A DNA stretch of 64,000 bases. Origin: an uncultured Adlercreutzia sp. (GTDB taxonomy: Bacteria; Actinomycetota; Coriobacteriia; Coriobacteriales; Eggerthellaceae). Positions within the stretch are counted from its first letter, which is position 1. Each line of letters opens with the position of its first letter. The DNA is taken from contig CAJUSP010000007.1 of NCBI GenBank assembly GCA_910589165.1, forward strand, positions 1-64,000, read 5' to 3'. The position numbers and the translations under genes are program-made. Of this stretch, positions 8,705 to 16,609 are shown piece by piece. The notes under the pieces are model-generated. The model did not search any database and was not told where the DNA came from. It saw nothing but the letters and a program-made list of their open reading frames with translations.

Positions 8705-10084
8705 ATGGACAAACGAGAACTCGCTCGCATCATCGAGCACGGCGAAACCGATCGCATTGAATTCAAGCGCTGCGGCAACCAGCCGGGCGGCGATCTCTTC
8801 GAAACCCTCTGCGCTTTCGCCAACAGCTTCGGAGGCGATGTCTTCCTTGGCGTGGACGATGACGGTACGATCATCGGCCTACGGGAAGACCAGGTGCTGC
8901 CCGTCACCAGAAACATCCTCAACGTGCTGAACAATCCCAACGCCTTCGACATTCCCGTCCCCGTCGACTTCGAGCAGATCGACATCGATGGACGCAGCAT
9001 CGTCAAGCTCGCCGTGCCCAACAGCCCGCAGATGCACAGCTACAAAGGCAGCGTGTACGAACGCCGCGGCGATTCGGATATGGTTGTGCGCGGAAGCGCT
9101 CCTCTGGCCGAGCTGTGCATTCGCAAGCAGGGAATCTTTACCGAGCAGAGAGTATTCGAGAACGTCGCGCTCGACGACCTGCGAGACGACCTTATCGATC
9201 GAGCTCGCACCATGGCAACGGCGAAGCGCAAGGATCATCCCTGGGGTAACATGACCAACCGGCAGCTTGTTGAGTCTGCCGGGTTCTATGGGAAGGATTT
9301 CACCACCGGCAAAACGGGCTTCAACCTGGCCGCCGTGGTGACGCTCGGAAAAGACGAAGTTATTCGCTCGCTTTGCCCAACCTACAAAACCGATGCCCTT
9401 GTTCGCGTGGAAGACACCGAGCGCTACGATGACAGGCTGACGGTGGCGACCAACCTTCTGGACGCCTATCAGCTTCTTGCCGAATTCGGGCGCAAGCATC
9501 TTCCCGATCGGTTTCTTCTAAGCGGAGACTTCGCAACGAGCCCGCGCGATGTGATCATTCGCGAGCTGGTCGTGAACTGCCTTATCCATCGCGAGTTTAC
9601 GAGCCCTTTTGTGGCGAAGATGATTGTCGACCGGAAGGCGCTTCGCACCGAGAATGCAAGCCGCGCCTCATTTGAAGGGCCCCTCGATCCCGATTCCTTC
9701 AATCCTCTTCCCAAGAACCCTCTTATTGCATCGTTTTTCTCCCACGTTGGCCTTGCGGAAGAGCTCGGCAGCGGCACGCGGGAGTTGTTCCGGAACTCGC
9801 GCCTTTACACTGGACGAGACCCCGAGCTGGAAGAAGGCGTGATCTTCCGGGCGACCGTGCCCTTGGAGGCCCCCTCCACGATGGAGTATCACGTCATATC
9901 GCTTCCCAAAGACATTGAGGCAGCCGCCTTGCAGTTGGCGGCTCGTGAAGAAGGACTGCGAACCTCCGACTTGGTAGAGGCCGGCCATTCTCGGCGCACC
10001 GCCCAGCGGGCCATTCGCGATTTGGTGGACGCCGGCAAGCTCGCTTCCGAGGGTAACGGCCCGAGTCGCGTGTACCGCGTGTAG
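8705..10084 (+). CDS. AlbA_2 / HATPase_c_4 / winged-helix regulator
   Basis: 459 residues in the COG2865 layout. An N-terminal AlbA_2 (divergent AAA-4, Schlafen-like) domain contains RIEFKRCGNQ and FGGDVFLGVDDDGTIIGL. The middle region (RELVVNCLIHREF to EELGSGTRELFR) resembles the RecG-like C-terminal ATPase family. The last ~60 residues form a winged helix (TSDLVEAGHSRRTAQRAIRD). These proteins are usually annotated as transcriptional regulators or helicase-related, and their biology is poorly known. GAGGAGGCGGC precedes the ATG. It sits next to a repeat array and an inverted deletion scar of a paralogue; a second homologue of almost equal length is at 58263. Confidence 0.85.
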   Translation: MDKRELARIIEHGETDRIEFKRCGNQPGGDLFETLCAFANSFGGDVFLGVDDDGTIIGLREDQVLPVTRNILNVLNNPNAFDIPVPVDFEQIDIDGRSIVKLAVPNSPQMHSYKGSVYERRGDSDMVVRGSAPLAELCIRKQGIFTEQRVFENVALDDLRDDLIDRARTMATAKRKDHPWGNMTNRQLVESAGFYGKDFTTGKTGFNLAAVVTLGKDEVIRSLCPTYKTDALVRVEDTERYDDRLTVATNLLDAYQLLAEFGRKHLPDRFLLSGDFATSPRDVIIRELVVNCLIHREFTSPFVAKMIVDRKALRTENASRASFEGPLDPDSFNPLPKNPLIASFFSHVGLAEELGSGTRELFRNSRLYTGRDPELEEGVIFRATVPLEAPSTMEYHVISLPKDIEAAALQLAAREEGLRTSDLVEAGHSRRTAQRAIRDLVDAGKLASEGNGPSRVYRV

Positions 10085-10120
10085 CTCGCCGACGGAGCTT
10101 GCGAGAAATCTGGGGCCATA
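10085..10120 (+). other. AlbA_2 3' flank, shared with the deletion scar
   Basis: The bases after the stop codon (CTCGCCGACGG, then GCGAG) can form a weak hairpin. They match the sequence downstream of the scar at 7638 for about 60 bases, which fixes the scar as a copy of this locus. Confidence 0.6.
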
Positions 10121-10287
10121 GCGGGGTGGTTCGCGGCGCTGGCGTAGGCCCTCGCGGGACTTCTTTCACGCTTCAGCCGAAATAACGGTTGCACGGGCGG
10201 CCGTTAGGGGGACAATGGGTGCGAGAGTATTTCCAGCAGGCACCGGCGGCCGGCGCAAGGCGCTGGCGCAACACGAGCGGAGGAACC

Positions 10288-11493
10288 ATGGCCGAGACCA
10301 CGTTTGAGACAAGCGAGCTTCTATCCGAGGGCATCACGAATACGCCCCCCTCGTTCGTGCGCGCCATCCTGAAGGCAGCCAGCGACCCGAACGTCATCTC
10401 GTTCGCCGGCGGCCTGCCGAACCCCATCTCGTTCCCCCAGGAGAAGCTGCTGGAATCCATGGAGCGCGTGGTGGCCGAGCGCGGCGCCGACGCCTTCCAG
10501 TACTCCGCCACCGCCGGCGTCGAGGAGCTGCGCGGCTGGATCGCCGACCGCTACAACAAGCGCTTCGGCACCGACTACGTGGCCGACGACGTGCTCATCA
10601 CCACCGGCAGCCAGCAGGTGCTCGACCTTTTGGGCAAGGCGCTGCTGGACAAGGGCGACGGCGTCATCGTGGAGAAGCCCACCTACCTGGCCGCTATCCA
10701 GGCCTTCGCCATGCAGCAGCCCGTTTTCCGCGAGGTGGAGCTTACCGAGGACGGCCTGAACATCGACGAGCTGAACGAGGCGCTCGATGCCGGCGCGAAG
10801 ATGATCTACCTCATTCCGAACTTCCAGAACCCCACCGGCCTCACCTATACCGAGGAGGGCCGCCGCCAGGTGCGCGAGGCGCTGGCCGACCGCAACATCG
10901 TGGTGGTGGAGGACGACCCCTACGGCGAACTGCGCTTCCAGGGCGACTCGCTGCCCTACATCGGCGGCGTGAACCACCCCCACGGCGTCATCATGGGCTC
11001 GTTCTCGAAGACGGTCACCCCGGGCTTCCGCATGGGCTACCTGCTGACGAAGGACCACGACCTGCTGAAGGCCCTGAACACCGCCAAGGAGGCAGCCGAC
11101 CTGCACACCAACGTGTTCTCGCAGTACGTGGTGTACGACTACCTGACTCACAACGACCTGGACGAGCACCTGGTGAAGATCCGCGATTTGTACGGCAAGC
11201 AGGCCACCGCCATGGTCGACGCCATGGGCGAGTACTTCCCCGAGAACGTTAGCTTCACCACACCGGAGGGCGGCATGTTCCTGTGGGTGACGCTGCCCGA
11301 GGGCATCTCCACCATGGACATGTTCGACAAGGCCCTTGAGCGCAACGTGGCCTTCGTGCCCGGCGACCCGTTCTACGCCGAGCCCGGCCGCCACAACACC
11401 ATGCGCCTGAACTTCACCAACGCCGACGAGGACACCATCCGCGACGGCATCCGCCGCCTCGGCGAGGTCATCGAACAGACACTCGCGAAGTAG
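10288..11493 (+). CDS. PLP-dependent aminotransferase, class I/II (2-aminoadipate/LysN-like)
   Basis: 401 residues, full length for fold-type I aminotransferases. Visible landmarks are the substrate segment FAGGLPNP, TTGSQQVLDLLGKALL, the NPTG motif (FQNPTGLTY), VVEDDPYGELRF, and the Schiff-base lysine in MGSFSKTVTPGFRMGY. It resembles the catalytic domain of MocR regulators but lacks the GntR HTH, so it is an enzyme. Amino-donor specificity is not evident; LysN-like enzymes act on 2-aminoadipate, aromatic and branched-chain acids. The start follows GGAGGAACC. A strong terminator follows, so it is monocistronic. Confidence 0.9.
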   Translation: MAETTFETSELLSEGITNTPPSFVRAILKAASDPNVISFAGGLPNPISFPQEKLLESMERVVAERGADAFQYSATAGVEELRGWIADRYNKRFGTDYVADDVLITTGSQQVLDLLGKALLDKGDGVIVEKPTYLAAIQAFAMQQPVFREVELTEDGLNIDELNEALDAGAKMIYLIPNFQNPTGLTYTEEGRRQVREALADRNIVVVEDDPYGELRFQGDSLPYIGGVNHPHGVIMGSFSKTVTPGFRMGYLLTKDHDLLKALNTAKEAADLHTNVFSQYVVYDYLTHNDLDEHLVKIRDLYGKQATAMVDAMGEYFPENVSFTTPEGGMFLWVTLPEGISTMDMFDKALERNVAFVPGDPFYAEPGRHNTMRLNFTNADEDTIRDGIRRLGEVIEQTLAK

Positions 11494-11525
11494 TACGAAG
11501 AAACCAAGCGACCCCAGCCACCGCA

Positions 11526-11556
11526 ATCCCCGGACGCCTCGGCGCCCGGGGATTTT
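11526..11556 (+). terminator. Rho-independent terminator after aminotransferase
   Basis: ATCCCCGG and CCGGGGAT arms, extended by an inner CGCC/GGCG stem, are followed by TTTTTA. Confidence 0.85.
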
Positions 11557-11610
11557 TACTTCTCCCGCGGAAGCCTTGCTTTCGTCGGTTCGACGTTTCG
11601 GAGAGTGTGC

Positions 11611-11638
11611 TATAATTCTGGCTAAGTTAGCCAGAATT
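11611..11638 (+). promoter_or_regulatory. Promoter and 25-base palindromic operator of Phd/VapC pair
   Basis: TATAAT at 11611-11616 has TTCGAC 16 bases upstream. A perfect inverted repeat with 12-base arms around one base (11614-11638, left arm AATTCTGGCTAA) overlaps the -10 and ends just before the Shine-Dalgarno. This is a strong candidate binding site for the antitoxin. Confidence 0.75.
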
Positions 11639-11648
11639 GGAGGCTGTC

Positions 11649-11891
11649 ATGCTTCAAGCAAATGTGCTGGAAACGAAGAACGGGCTTTCCGGGTTTCTGC
11701 GCCTGCTGGAAAGCGGGCAGGAAGACTGCGTGATCATCGCGCGCCATAACAAGCCCGTGGCCAAAATCGTGCCCTTCCGCAGCGACGACGCCAGCAGCCG
11801 CATCGGCATCGCGCGAGGCCAGGCGCTGTTCACCGACAACTGGGACGACGAGAGCATCAACGTCGAAGTGGCCGAGCTGTTCGGGGCCTAG
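11649..11891 (+). CDS. Phd/YefM-family antitoxin
   Basis: 80 residues. The N-terminal part, NVLETKNGLSGFLRLLESG followed by VIIARHNKPVAKIVPF, is the Phd/YefM DNA-binding and dimerisation fold. The C-terminal ~30 residues are acidic and should wrap the toxin. The ATG at 11649 lies five bases after GGAGG; an upstream TTG frame is ignored. The stop is two bases before the vapC ATG. Autoregulation through the 25-base palindrome is likely. Confidence 0.88.
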   Translation: MLQANVLETKNGLSGFLRLLESGQEDCVIIARHNKPVAKIVPFRSDDASSRIGIARGQALFTDNWDDESINVEVAELFGA

Positions 11892-11893
11892 CG

Positions 11894-12298
11894 ATGCGCG
11901 TCCTCCTCGACACCCACATCCTCCTCTGGGCCTTAACCGACGATGTTCGGCTCTCGCCCGCAGCGCGGTCTATCATCGCAGACGGATCCAACGCCGTCTT
12001 CTACAGCGTCGCGTCGCTCTGGGAGGTGTCCATCAAGCACGCCGCCCACCCCGACCGCATGATGATGGATGCGGGCCAGCTCTCTCGCTTCTGCCGCGAC
12101 GCCGGCTTCGACCCTCTTTCGATCTCCGAGCGGCACGTGCTAACCCTGGACACGCTCAGCCGCCCCGCAGAGGCGCCTCCCCACAACGACCCCTTCGATC
12201 GCATCATGCTGGCACAGGCCAAAGCCGACAACCTGGTTTTCCTCACCCACGACTCACTGATCCCCCACTACAACGAACCCTGCATCCTGGCGGTTTAA
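11894..12298 (+). CDS. vapC: VapC-family PIN toxin
   Basis: 134 residues. LLDTHILLWAL bears the first catalytic aspartate, SLWEVSIKHA the conserved glutamate, and DPFDRIMLAQAKADN plus FLTHDSLI the remaining acidic positions. Relatives are Mg2+-dependent RNases, often cutting initiator tRNA or rRNA. It forms a two-gene operon with the Phd-type antitoxin. Confidence 0.9.
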   Translation: MRVLLDTHILLWALTDDVRLSPAARSIIADGSNAVFYSVASLWEVSIKHAAHPDRMMMDAGQLSRFCRDAGFDPLSISERHVLTLDTLSRPAEAPPHNDPFDRIMLAQAKADNLVFLTHDSLIPHYNEPCILAV

Positions 12299-12550
12299 GC
12301 CGGGCTTTGAGGCAAAGGAGGCTCTTATGGCTGACTCGCTTTTTCGCAATCTGGACAACTCAGCCCATCCGCTGCAGTGGGAGGGAGCGCACCCTCAAGA
12401 GCAATCGCAACAGCACGAGGCCCAAGCCGCTCTCGTATCGTCCTCTCGTGTCTGCGATAACGACTGGGTAGCGCGGCTTCACGACGTCGGCGCATCGACA
12501 GGCGGCATCGAACTGGATGAGCCTGTCCGCCACTATGCGCGAAAGATTGA

Positions 12551-12662
12551 TTAAGTGGGTGCGCACGAGATACATCTCTAGCGCAACGAGGCCATCTTGT
12601 GCACTCGCAACACGAAGGACTTCGATTACCTGGACCTCGATTGCGTGAACCCCTTCGAGTAA
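12551..12662 (+). pseudogene. Remnant of a second vapC-like PIN toxin (C-terminus)
   Basis: After an in-frame TAG near 12580, the plus strand reads RNEAILCTRNTKDFDY and then a short tail ending VNPFE-stop at 12662. This matches the conserved end of VapC toxins (TRNTKDF with the last acidic residue). The upstream part is interrupted by stops. A 75-codon frame at 12327-12554 has a good AAAGGAGG site and may be the scrambled front of the same locus, but its product is not recognisable. Confidence 0.5.
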
Positions 12663-12677
12663 CCCTTCGAGGCGCAG

Positions 12678-13784
12678 CTACTCGTCTTTCGTGAAAGTGC
12701 TCACGGCTATGGCGGCTACGGCGCACAGAAGGCCGCCGAAGGCCCAGGCGAGCCAGAAGTAATCGGTGCACCAGGCGGGCACGAACAGCAGCGCAAGCCC
12801 CACGATGGTGGCGCCGATCATGATGATGGCGCACAAGCCGCCAGTCAGCTTGCCCTTACGGTGCCTGCGGGCCAAACGGGCGCGGGCTCGATCGATTTCC
12901 TCGTCGCTGGCATCGGGCACGCCGAGCATGAGGCAGATCTGCTCGTCGGTATAGGTGCTGCGCAGCGTGGCGGCATCCATGGACTGCACGCCTTCCCACA
13001 GCTCGCCTTCGGCGAGCGCCTGCTCGCGCGCCTCGTTGTAGTTCGCCACATTCAGACGGCCCAGCATCATAGAGCCATAGACGATAAGCCCCGCTGCCGC
13101 CGCGATGCACGCCATCATGACCGCCGCCAGTTCCATCTGAACAAACTCCGGGGCGCTGTCGCCGAGAGCCATGATCACAATGCCCACGAAGACGAGGGCG
13201 ATGCCCGCCACCAGCGTGACCGAGAACAGGCGCTGGGCTCGATGCCGATCTTCGGTGGTGTAGAAGTCCTGGATATAGGGGTGAGAGCGCTGGAATTCCG
13301 TATGCCGCATAGCTCCCACGAGAATGAATGCAACCCCTGCCGCAATGCCGACGAACAAAGGCACGAGAGCGATAGCCTCGAAGGCAGGGGCCTGGGTCTC
13401 GGCCCAGCCCGTTACCGCCATGAACAACGCCACCCCCAACATGATGGCGCTCACACCTGCGGCAATATTCCGCGCGAAAAGGCGCATGTGGTCGTCGTAG
13501 CCGCACACGTCTTGGGGCGGCACGCCGGCATTGGCGCGCAGGGCAGCGGCTTTGGCCTGGGCAGTCGGGCTCACGGGCTGCTGCGTGACGTCGCCTTGCA
13601 CGAGGTCATCGAGGGTCACGTCGAAGATTTGACAGAGCTTCAGCAGCTTGTCCATTTCCGGATAGGATTTCTCGGCCTCCCACTTGGTAACCGACTGGCG
13701 GCTCACCCCCAACAGCATGGCCAGCTGCTCTTGGGTCATCGATTGGGAAGCCCGCAGGTATTGAAGGTTGTCACGGAAACTCAT
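12678..13784 (-). CDS. XRE-family regulator with C-terminal membrane helices
   Basis: 368 residues. Residues ~3-60 form a Cro/C1-type HTH (MTQEQLAMLLGVSRQSVTKW and an AEKSYPEMDKLLKLC helix). The rest is a linker and about six hydrophobic segments in three pairs, separated by a charged region containing DEQICLMLGVPDASDEEIDR. Membrane-tethered XRE regulators of this kind are common in Coriobacteriia and Firmicutes; the signal is unknown. I chose the ATG at 13784, where homology begins, over a start 14 codons upstream. The ribosome-binding site is weak (GAGAAAG). Confidence 0.82.
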   Translation of the reverse strand: MSFRDNLQYLRASQSMTQEQLAMLLGVSRQSVTKWEAEKSYPEMDKLLKLCQIFDVTLDDLVQGDVTQQPVSPTAQAKAAALRANAGVPPQDVCGYDDHMRLFARNIAAGVSAIMLGVALFMAVTGWAETQAPAFEAIALVPLFVGIAAGVAFILVGAMRHTEFQRSHPYIQDFYTTEDRHRAQRLFSVTLVAGIALVFVGIVIMALGDSAPEFVQMELAAVMMACIAAAAGLIVYGSMMLGRLNVANYNEAREQALAEGELWEGVQSMDAATLRSTYTDEQICLMLGVPDASDEEIDRARARLARRHRKGKLTGGLCAIIMIGATIVGLALLFVPAWCTDYFWLAWAFGGLLCAVAAIAVSTFTKDE

Positions 13785-13958
13785 GGCTCGTCTTTCTCGT
13801 CGTAGCGGCTGTGAGACAGTGCCCACTTTAGCTTTCGCCTTGGGCGCAGGCTACCAACTTTCGGCATCTTTTTCCGCAACTTTCGGGCGCCTTGCGGTTG
13901 CAAAGCGCAGGTCAGTAGCAGAGAGCGATCTCTTGTCCCCCGAAGAGACACGGGCAGC

Positions 13959-14582
13959 CTAGCAAGCGAGCAGCACTGCCAGCCCGGCGGCACACAAGCC
14001 TGCCACGGTGCCGCAAAAGGCGCCGGCGATGACATCGCGCGGGTAATGGACGCCGGCGAACACGCGAAGGACGGCAAGCAGGCAGGCGCAAACAAGCAGA
14101 GCGACAGCCACCGCCGGGCACAGCGCCCACCAGCAGCTGGCAATGGCGAAGGCCGAGAACGCATGGCGGCTGGGAAACGATCGGCCCGAGCCATCGCGAG
14201 GAACGAGCGGCACCACGCCATCGCGCTCGTAGGGACGCGGCGCGTTAAGGCGCGCCCGCACCGCCGAAAGCAGCGCGAACGCCGCACCGGGTACAAACGT
14301 CAGCGCGGCCATGGCAGCGAGGCGCGCGGCAATCGGCGTAGCGCTCCACAGCGCGAGACCTTCCACATCGCCGGCGCCCGATTCGGCCGACGCAACGCCG
14401 TCAAGAGGGGCTCCCAGCGCCACCAATACCAGCAATGCTCCATAGGCTCCGTAGAACAGCCAGACGATGAGACGGTTCGCCACGCCCAAGGCGCGCACGG
14501 CCCGCGGCCTTCCCCGAAACGGCAACGCCCAGCGCTCATAGCGCCGGGCGTACCGAGTTTCAGTATGTTGCCGTTGGCTCAT
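13959..14582 (-). CDS. PAP2-family membrane phosphatase
   Basis: 207 residues with about five membrane helices. The phosphatase triad motifs are present: RPYERDGVVP (degenerate first motif), SFPSRHAFSAFA with the PSRH core, and GVHYPRDVIAG with the catalytic His. It probably dephosphorylates a lipid pyrophosphate or phosphatidate. The start at 14582 lies only seven bases after the stop of the upstream LPXTG gene, suggesting co-transcription. Confidence 0.85.
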   Translation of the reverse strand: MSQRQHTETRYARRYERWALPFRGRPRAVRALGVANRLIVWLFYGAYGALLVLVALGAPLDGVASAESGAGDVEGLALWSATPIAARLAAMAALTFVPGAAFALLSAVRARLNAPRPYERDGVVPLVPRDGSGRSFPSRHAFSAFAIASCWWALCPAVAVALLVCACLLAVLRVFAGVHYPRDVIAGAFCGTVAGLCAAGLAVLLAC

Positions 14583-14589
14583 AGGGCCA

Positions 14590-15735
14590 TTATAAGGCTC
14601 GCAACTCCTTAGAGGCACGGCGGCGGGCGAAGGCGACCGCAGCGCCGGACGCTGCCGCCAAAGCCCCCAGGGCTACGGCTGTCGCCGCCGTGGCGTCACC
14701 GGTCTGGGGAATGAGCAGCACACGCTTTTCGCCATCAGCCATCGGCGTTGCATCGTCGATGATCTGCGTCGTCGGCTCATCGCTTGTGGAATCCTCCGCC
14801 GCTTCTTCGCGGTCGGACGGGCTCGCGTCATTGTCCGCCGAAGGCTTGTCGCCCTCCCCACCGTTCGCGTCACCCACAGAATCAGCGCCCGCGAAGATGT
14901 CATCGGGGAGCGTGGCCACATCGTCTTCAACGGGCACGCCATCGGGCAGATTCACCGCATCGTCTTCCACGTAGACGTCGTCGGGAAGGTTCGCCGCGTC
15001 GTCCTCGGTGTAGGCGTCGTCGGGCAGGTGGGCGGCCGTGCCGTAGACGAGGTTGATCTCGTTCTTGGCCGGATCCAACTTCACCGACACCTCCTCAGGC
15101 CAGCTGCCGGCGTACTGCAGACCATCGATGGCCGGAGCCAGCTCGTCGCCGGTCAGCACATCGGCGAAAAGCTCGCCCTCACGCACCTCGCTGCCCAACT
15201 TCGTGAACTGCACGGGTACGTCGCTCACCGAAACCACCGGCGCGTCGTCGCTCTGCTTGTCCTGGGGGACCGCCGGTTCGCTCAACACCGCGGCGTGGTA
15301 GTAGTTCACCGTCACCGCGCTCGTGTTGCGGAAGTAGTTCAGCTGCACGGCGTTGGCGGCCGGGTTGTCGGACACCACAATCTCGCGCGGCCACGCGTCG
15401 AAGAAGGTGAAGCCGGGCTGGGTGCCCACGTAATCCCATGTGTTCAGGCGGTCGCCGACCTTCAATCCGTCCACGGTCTGCGTGCCAATGAGCCGCAGGT
15501 TAGTCAGCTCCGGCGCCTCGGGCTGCACGAAGGACGGGTCGTCGTAGAACATCATCTCGAAGTGGTAGAACGTCACCGAGTAGGTAGCCTCGTCGTCGAC
15601 GACAGCTTCAGTCGACTTAACAGCAGAAAGAACCTCGTCCGCCGCCTCGGCGGCTAAGGCCGCCACCGGAGACAGCACAAGGGAGGCCGTCAGCGCACCC
15701 GACAGCAGCAGGGTCTTCAAAGAAATAGTTTTCAA
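14590..15735 (-). CDS. LPXTG-type cell-wall-anchored surface protein with acidic repeats
   Basis: 381 residues. An N-terminal signal peptide ends near VAALAAEA. About residues 45-230 contain two or three copies of a beta-rich module built around YHFEMMFYDD/YYHAAV and a W-P-E-E/R-E-I-V-V segment followed by NEINLVYG-type strands. Then comes an acidic tract of four ~13-residue units of the NLPDDVYVEDDA type. The C-terminus has LIPQTGD, a hydrophobic helix and ARRRASKE, a classical sortase signal with LPQTG. Function is probably adhesion or surface display. Confidence 0.85.
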   Translation of the reverse strand: MKTISLKTLLLSGALTASLVLSPVAALAAEAADEVLSAVKSTEAVVDDEATYSVTFYHFEMMFYDDPSFVQPEAPELTNLRLIGTQTVDGLKVGDRLNTWDYVGTQPGFTFFDAWPREIVVSDNPAANAVQLNYFRNTSAVTVNYYHAAVLSEPAVPQDKQSDDAPVVSVSDVPVQFTKLGSEVREGELFADVLTGDELAPAIDGLQYAGSWPEEVSVKLDPAKNEINLVYGTAAHLPDDAYTEDDAANLPDDVYVEDDAVNLPDGVPVEDDVATLPDDIFAGADSVGDANGGEGDKPSADNDASPSDREEAAEDSTSDEPTTQIIDDATPMADGEKRVLLIPQTGDATAATAVALGALAAASGAAVAFARRRASKELRAL

Positions 15736-15860
15736 GTAAGTCTCACAATCTTGGGATGGGCCGCCCGCAGCGGCCCGAGGGCCATTGTCTAGTCATCTAC
15801 TAGAATTTGTTGTGATATTTGTACCAAAATTGGGACACTACTTCAAGAGGGAGAATAGAG

Positions 15861-15894
15861 AAAGCCCCGTGTATCAACGAAATACACGGGGCTT
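15861..15894 (-). terminator. Terminator of the flavin-binding protein gene
   Basis: AAAGCCCCGTGTAT pairs perfectly with ATACACGGGGCTTT around a short loop. Read on the minus strand, a T/C-rich tract follows, consistent with termination after the gene at 15919-16377. Confidence 0.8.
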
Positions 15895-15918
15895 TCACAA
15901 ATGCCTTTTAACGATGCT

Positions 15919-16377
15919 CTAAGCTAAGCGAGCCTTCCCCGTCACTTCGGTCGGGGAAATCTTCCACACCGCGGTGCGTTTGAGCTCGTCATCGATGGCC
16001 GCTTGGAATCCGGCGAGATTCTCGGCCGCGTAATGCTCCACGATGGCGCGCAGGGCCGCAATCTTCTCGGCTTCGTCGGTCACTTCGGACACCGGGCCGC
16101 GAAAGACGCCGCTCGCATATTCCGTGGCGTACTCCTCAGGCAGCGGCACCACATCATCCACCACCACCAGGCACGCCGGGGCGCCACCGGCCATCAGCTT
16201 CGCCTTCGCGCCGTGCTTGGCCGCATGGAAGTACACCGCCCCGTCAAGCGCCGCCGGTGACACCGGCACCGCATAGGGCAGCCCATCATCGTCCACCAGC
16301 GAGAGCACCCCGTACGGGCAGCGCGCCAGCACGTCCCAGGCGAATTCCGCCGTCTGCTCCCGATCCTTCCGCCGCAT
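15919..16377 (-). CDS. Pyridoxamine 5'-phosphate oxidase-like FMN-binding protein (NimA-type)
   Basis: 152 residues of the split beta-barrel flavin fold: YGVLSLVDDDGLPYAVPVSP, then VYFHAAKHGAKAKLM (the FMN phosphate and lysine region) and a C-terminal ALRAIVEHYAAE helix. The closest functional group is NimA/YvaD-type reductases; the substrate is unknown and nitroimidazole resistance should not be assumed. It is monocistronic with its own terminator. Confidence 0.85.
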   Translation of the reverse strand: MRRKDREQTAEFAWDVLARCPYGVLSLVDDDGLPYAVPVSPAALDGAVYFHAAKHGAKAKLMAGGAPACLVVVDDVVPLPEEYATEYASGVFRGPVSEVTDEAEKIAALRAIVEHYAAENLAGFQAAIDDELKRTAVWKISPTEVTGKARLA

Positions 16378-16439
16378 AGAAATTCCCTTCTCTCAGTGAG
16401 ACAGCACCCGGGGCGCCGTCTTGACCACCTTGCACGAGC

Positions 16440-16460
16440 GGCAAGGGCATGGCCCTTGCC
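16440..16460. repeat. Short perfect hairpin
   Basis: GGCAAGGGC and GCCCTTGCC are 9-base arms around three bases. It lies in the same gap as the paired palindromic repeats that follow and may be part of one composite element. Confidence 0.6.
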
Positions 16461-16479
16461 CTACGAAATCATCCCTCTC

Positions 16480-16593
16480 GAGAGTGAGACACTGCCCCGG
16501 AGGGGTGTCTCATCTTCGGGGGCCCATGCGGCGCTTCGCGCAGAACGTCTCAGCGAAGCATGAGGCACCCCTCCGGGGCAGTGTCTCACTCTC
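16480..16593. repeat. Paired inverted palindromic intergenic repeats (REP/BIME-like)
   Basis: Left unit 16480-16512 and right unit 16560-16593 are inverted copies of a ~33-bp sequence whose core is GAGACACTGCCCCGGAGGGG followed by TGTCTCA. Each unit also folds on itself through TGAGACA/TGTCTCA. The 47 bases between them contain GCGCTTCGCG. Further copies or fragments occur at 34728-34757 (full), and shorter, weaker matches near 13810, 16391, 27358 and 54391. A dispersed palindromic family is the best explanation. Confidence 0.8.
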
Positions 16594-16609
16594 GCGCCGA
16601 TGCGACAAG

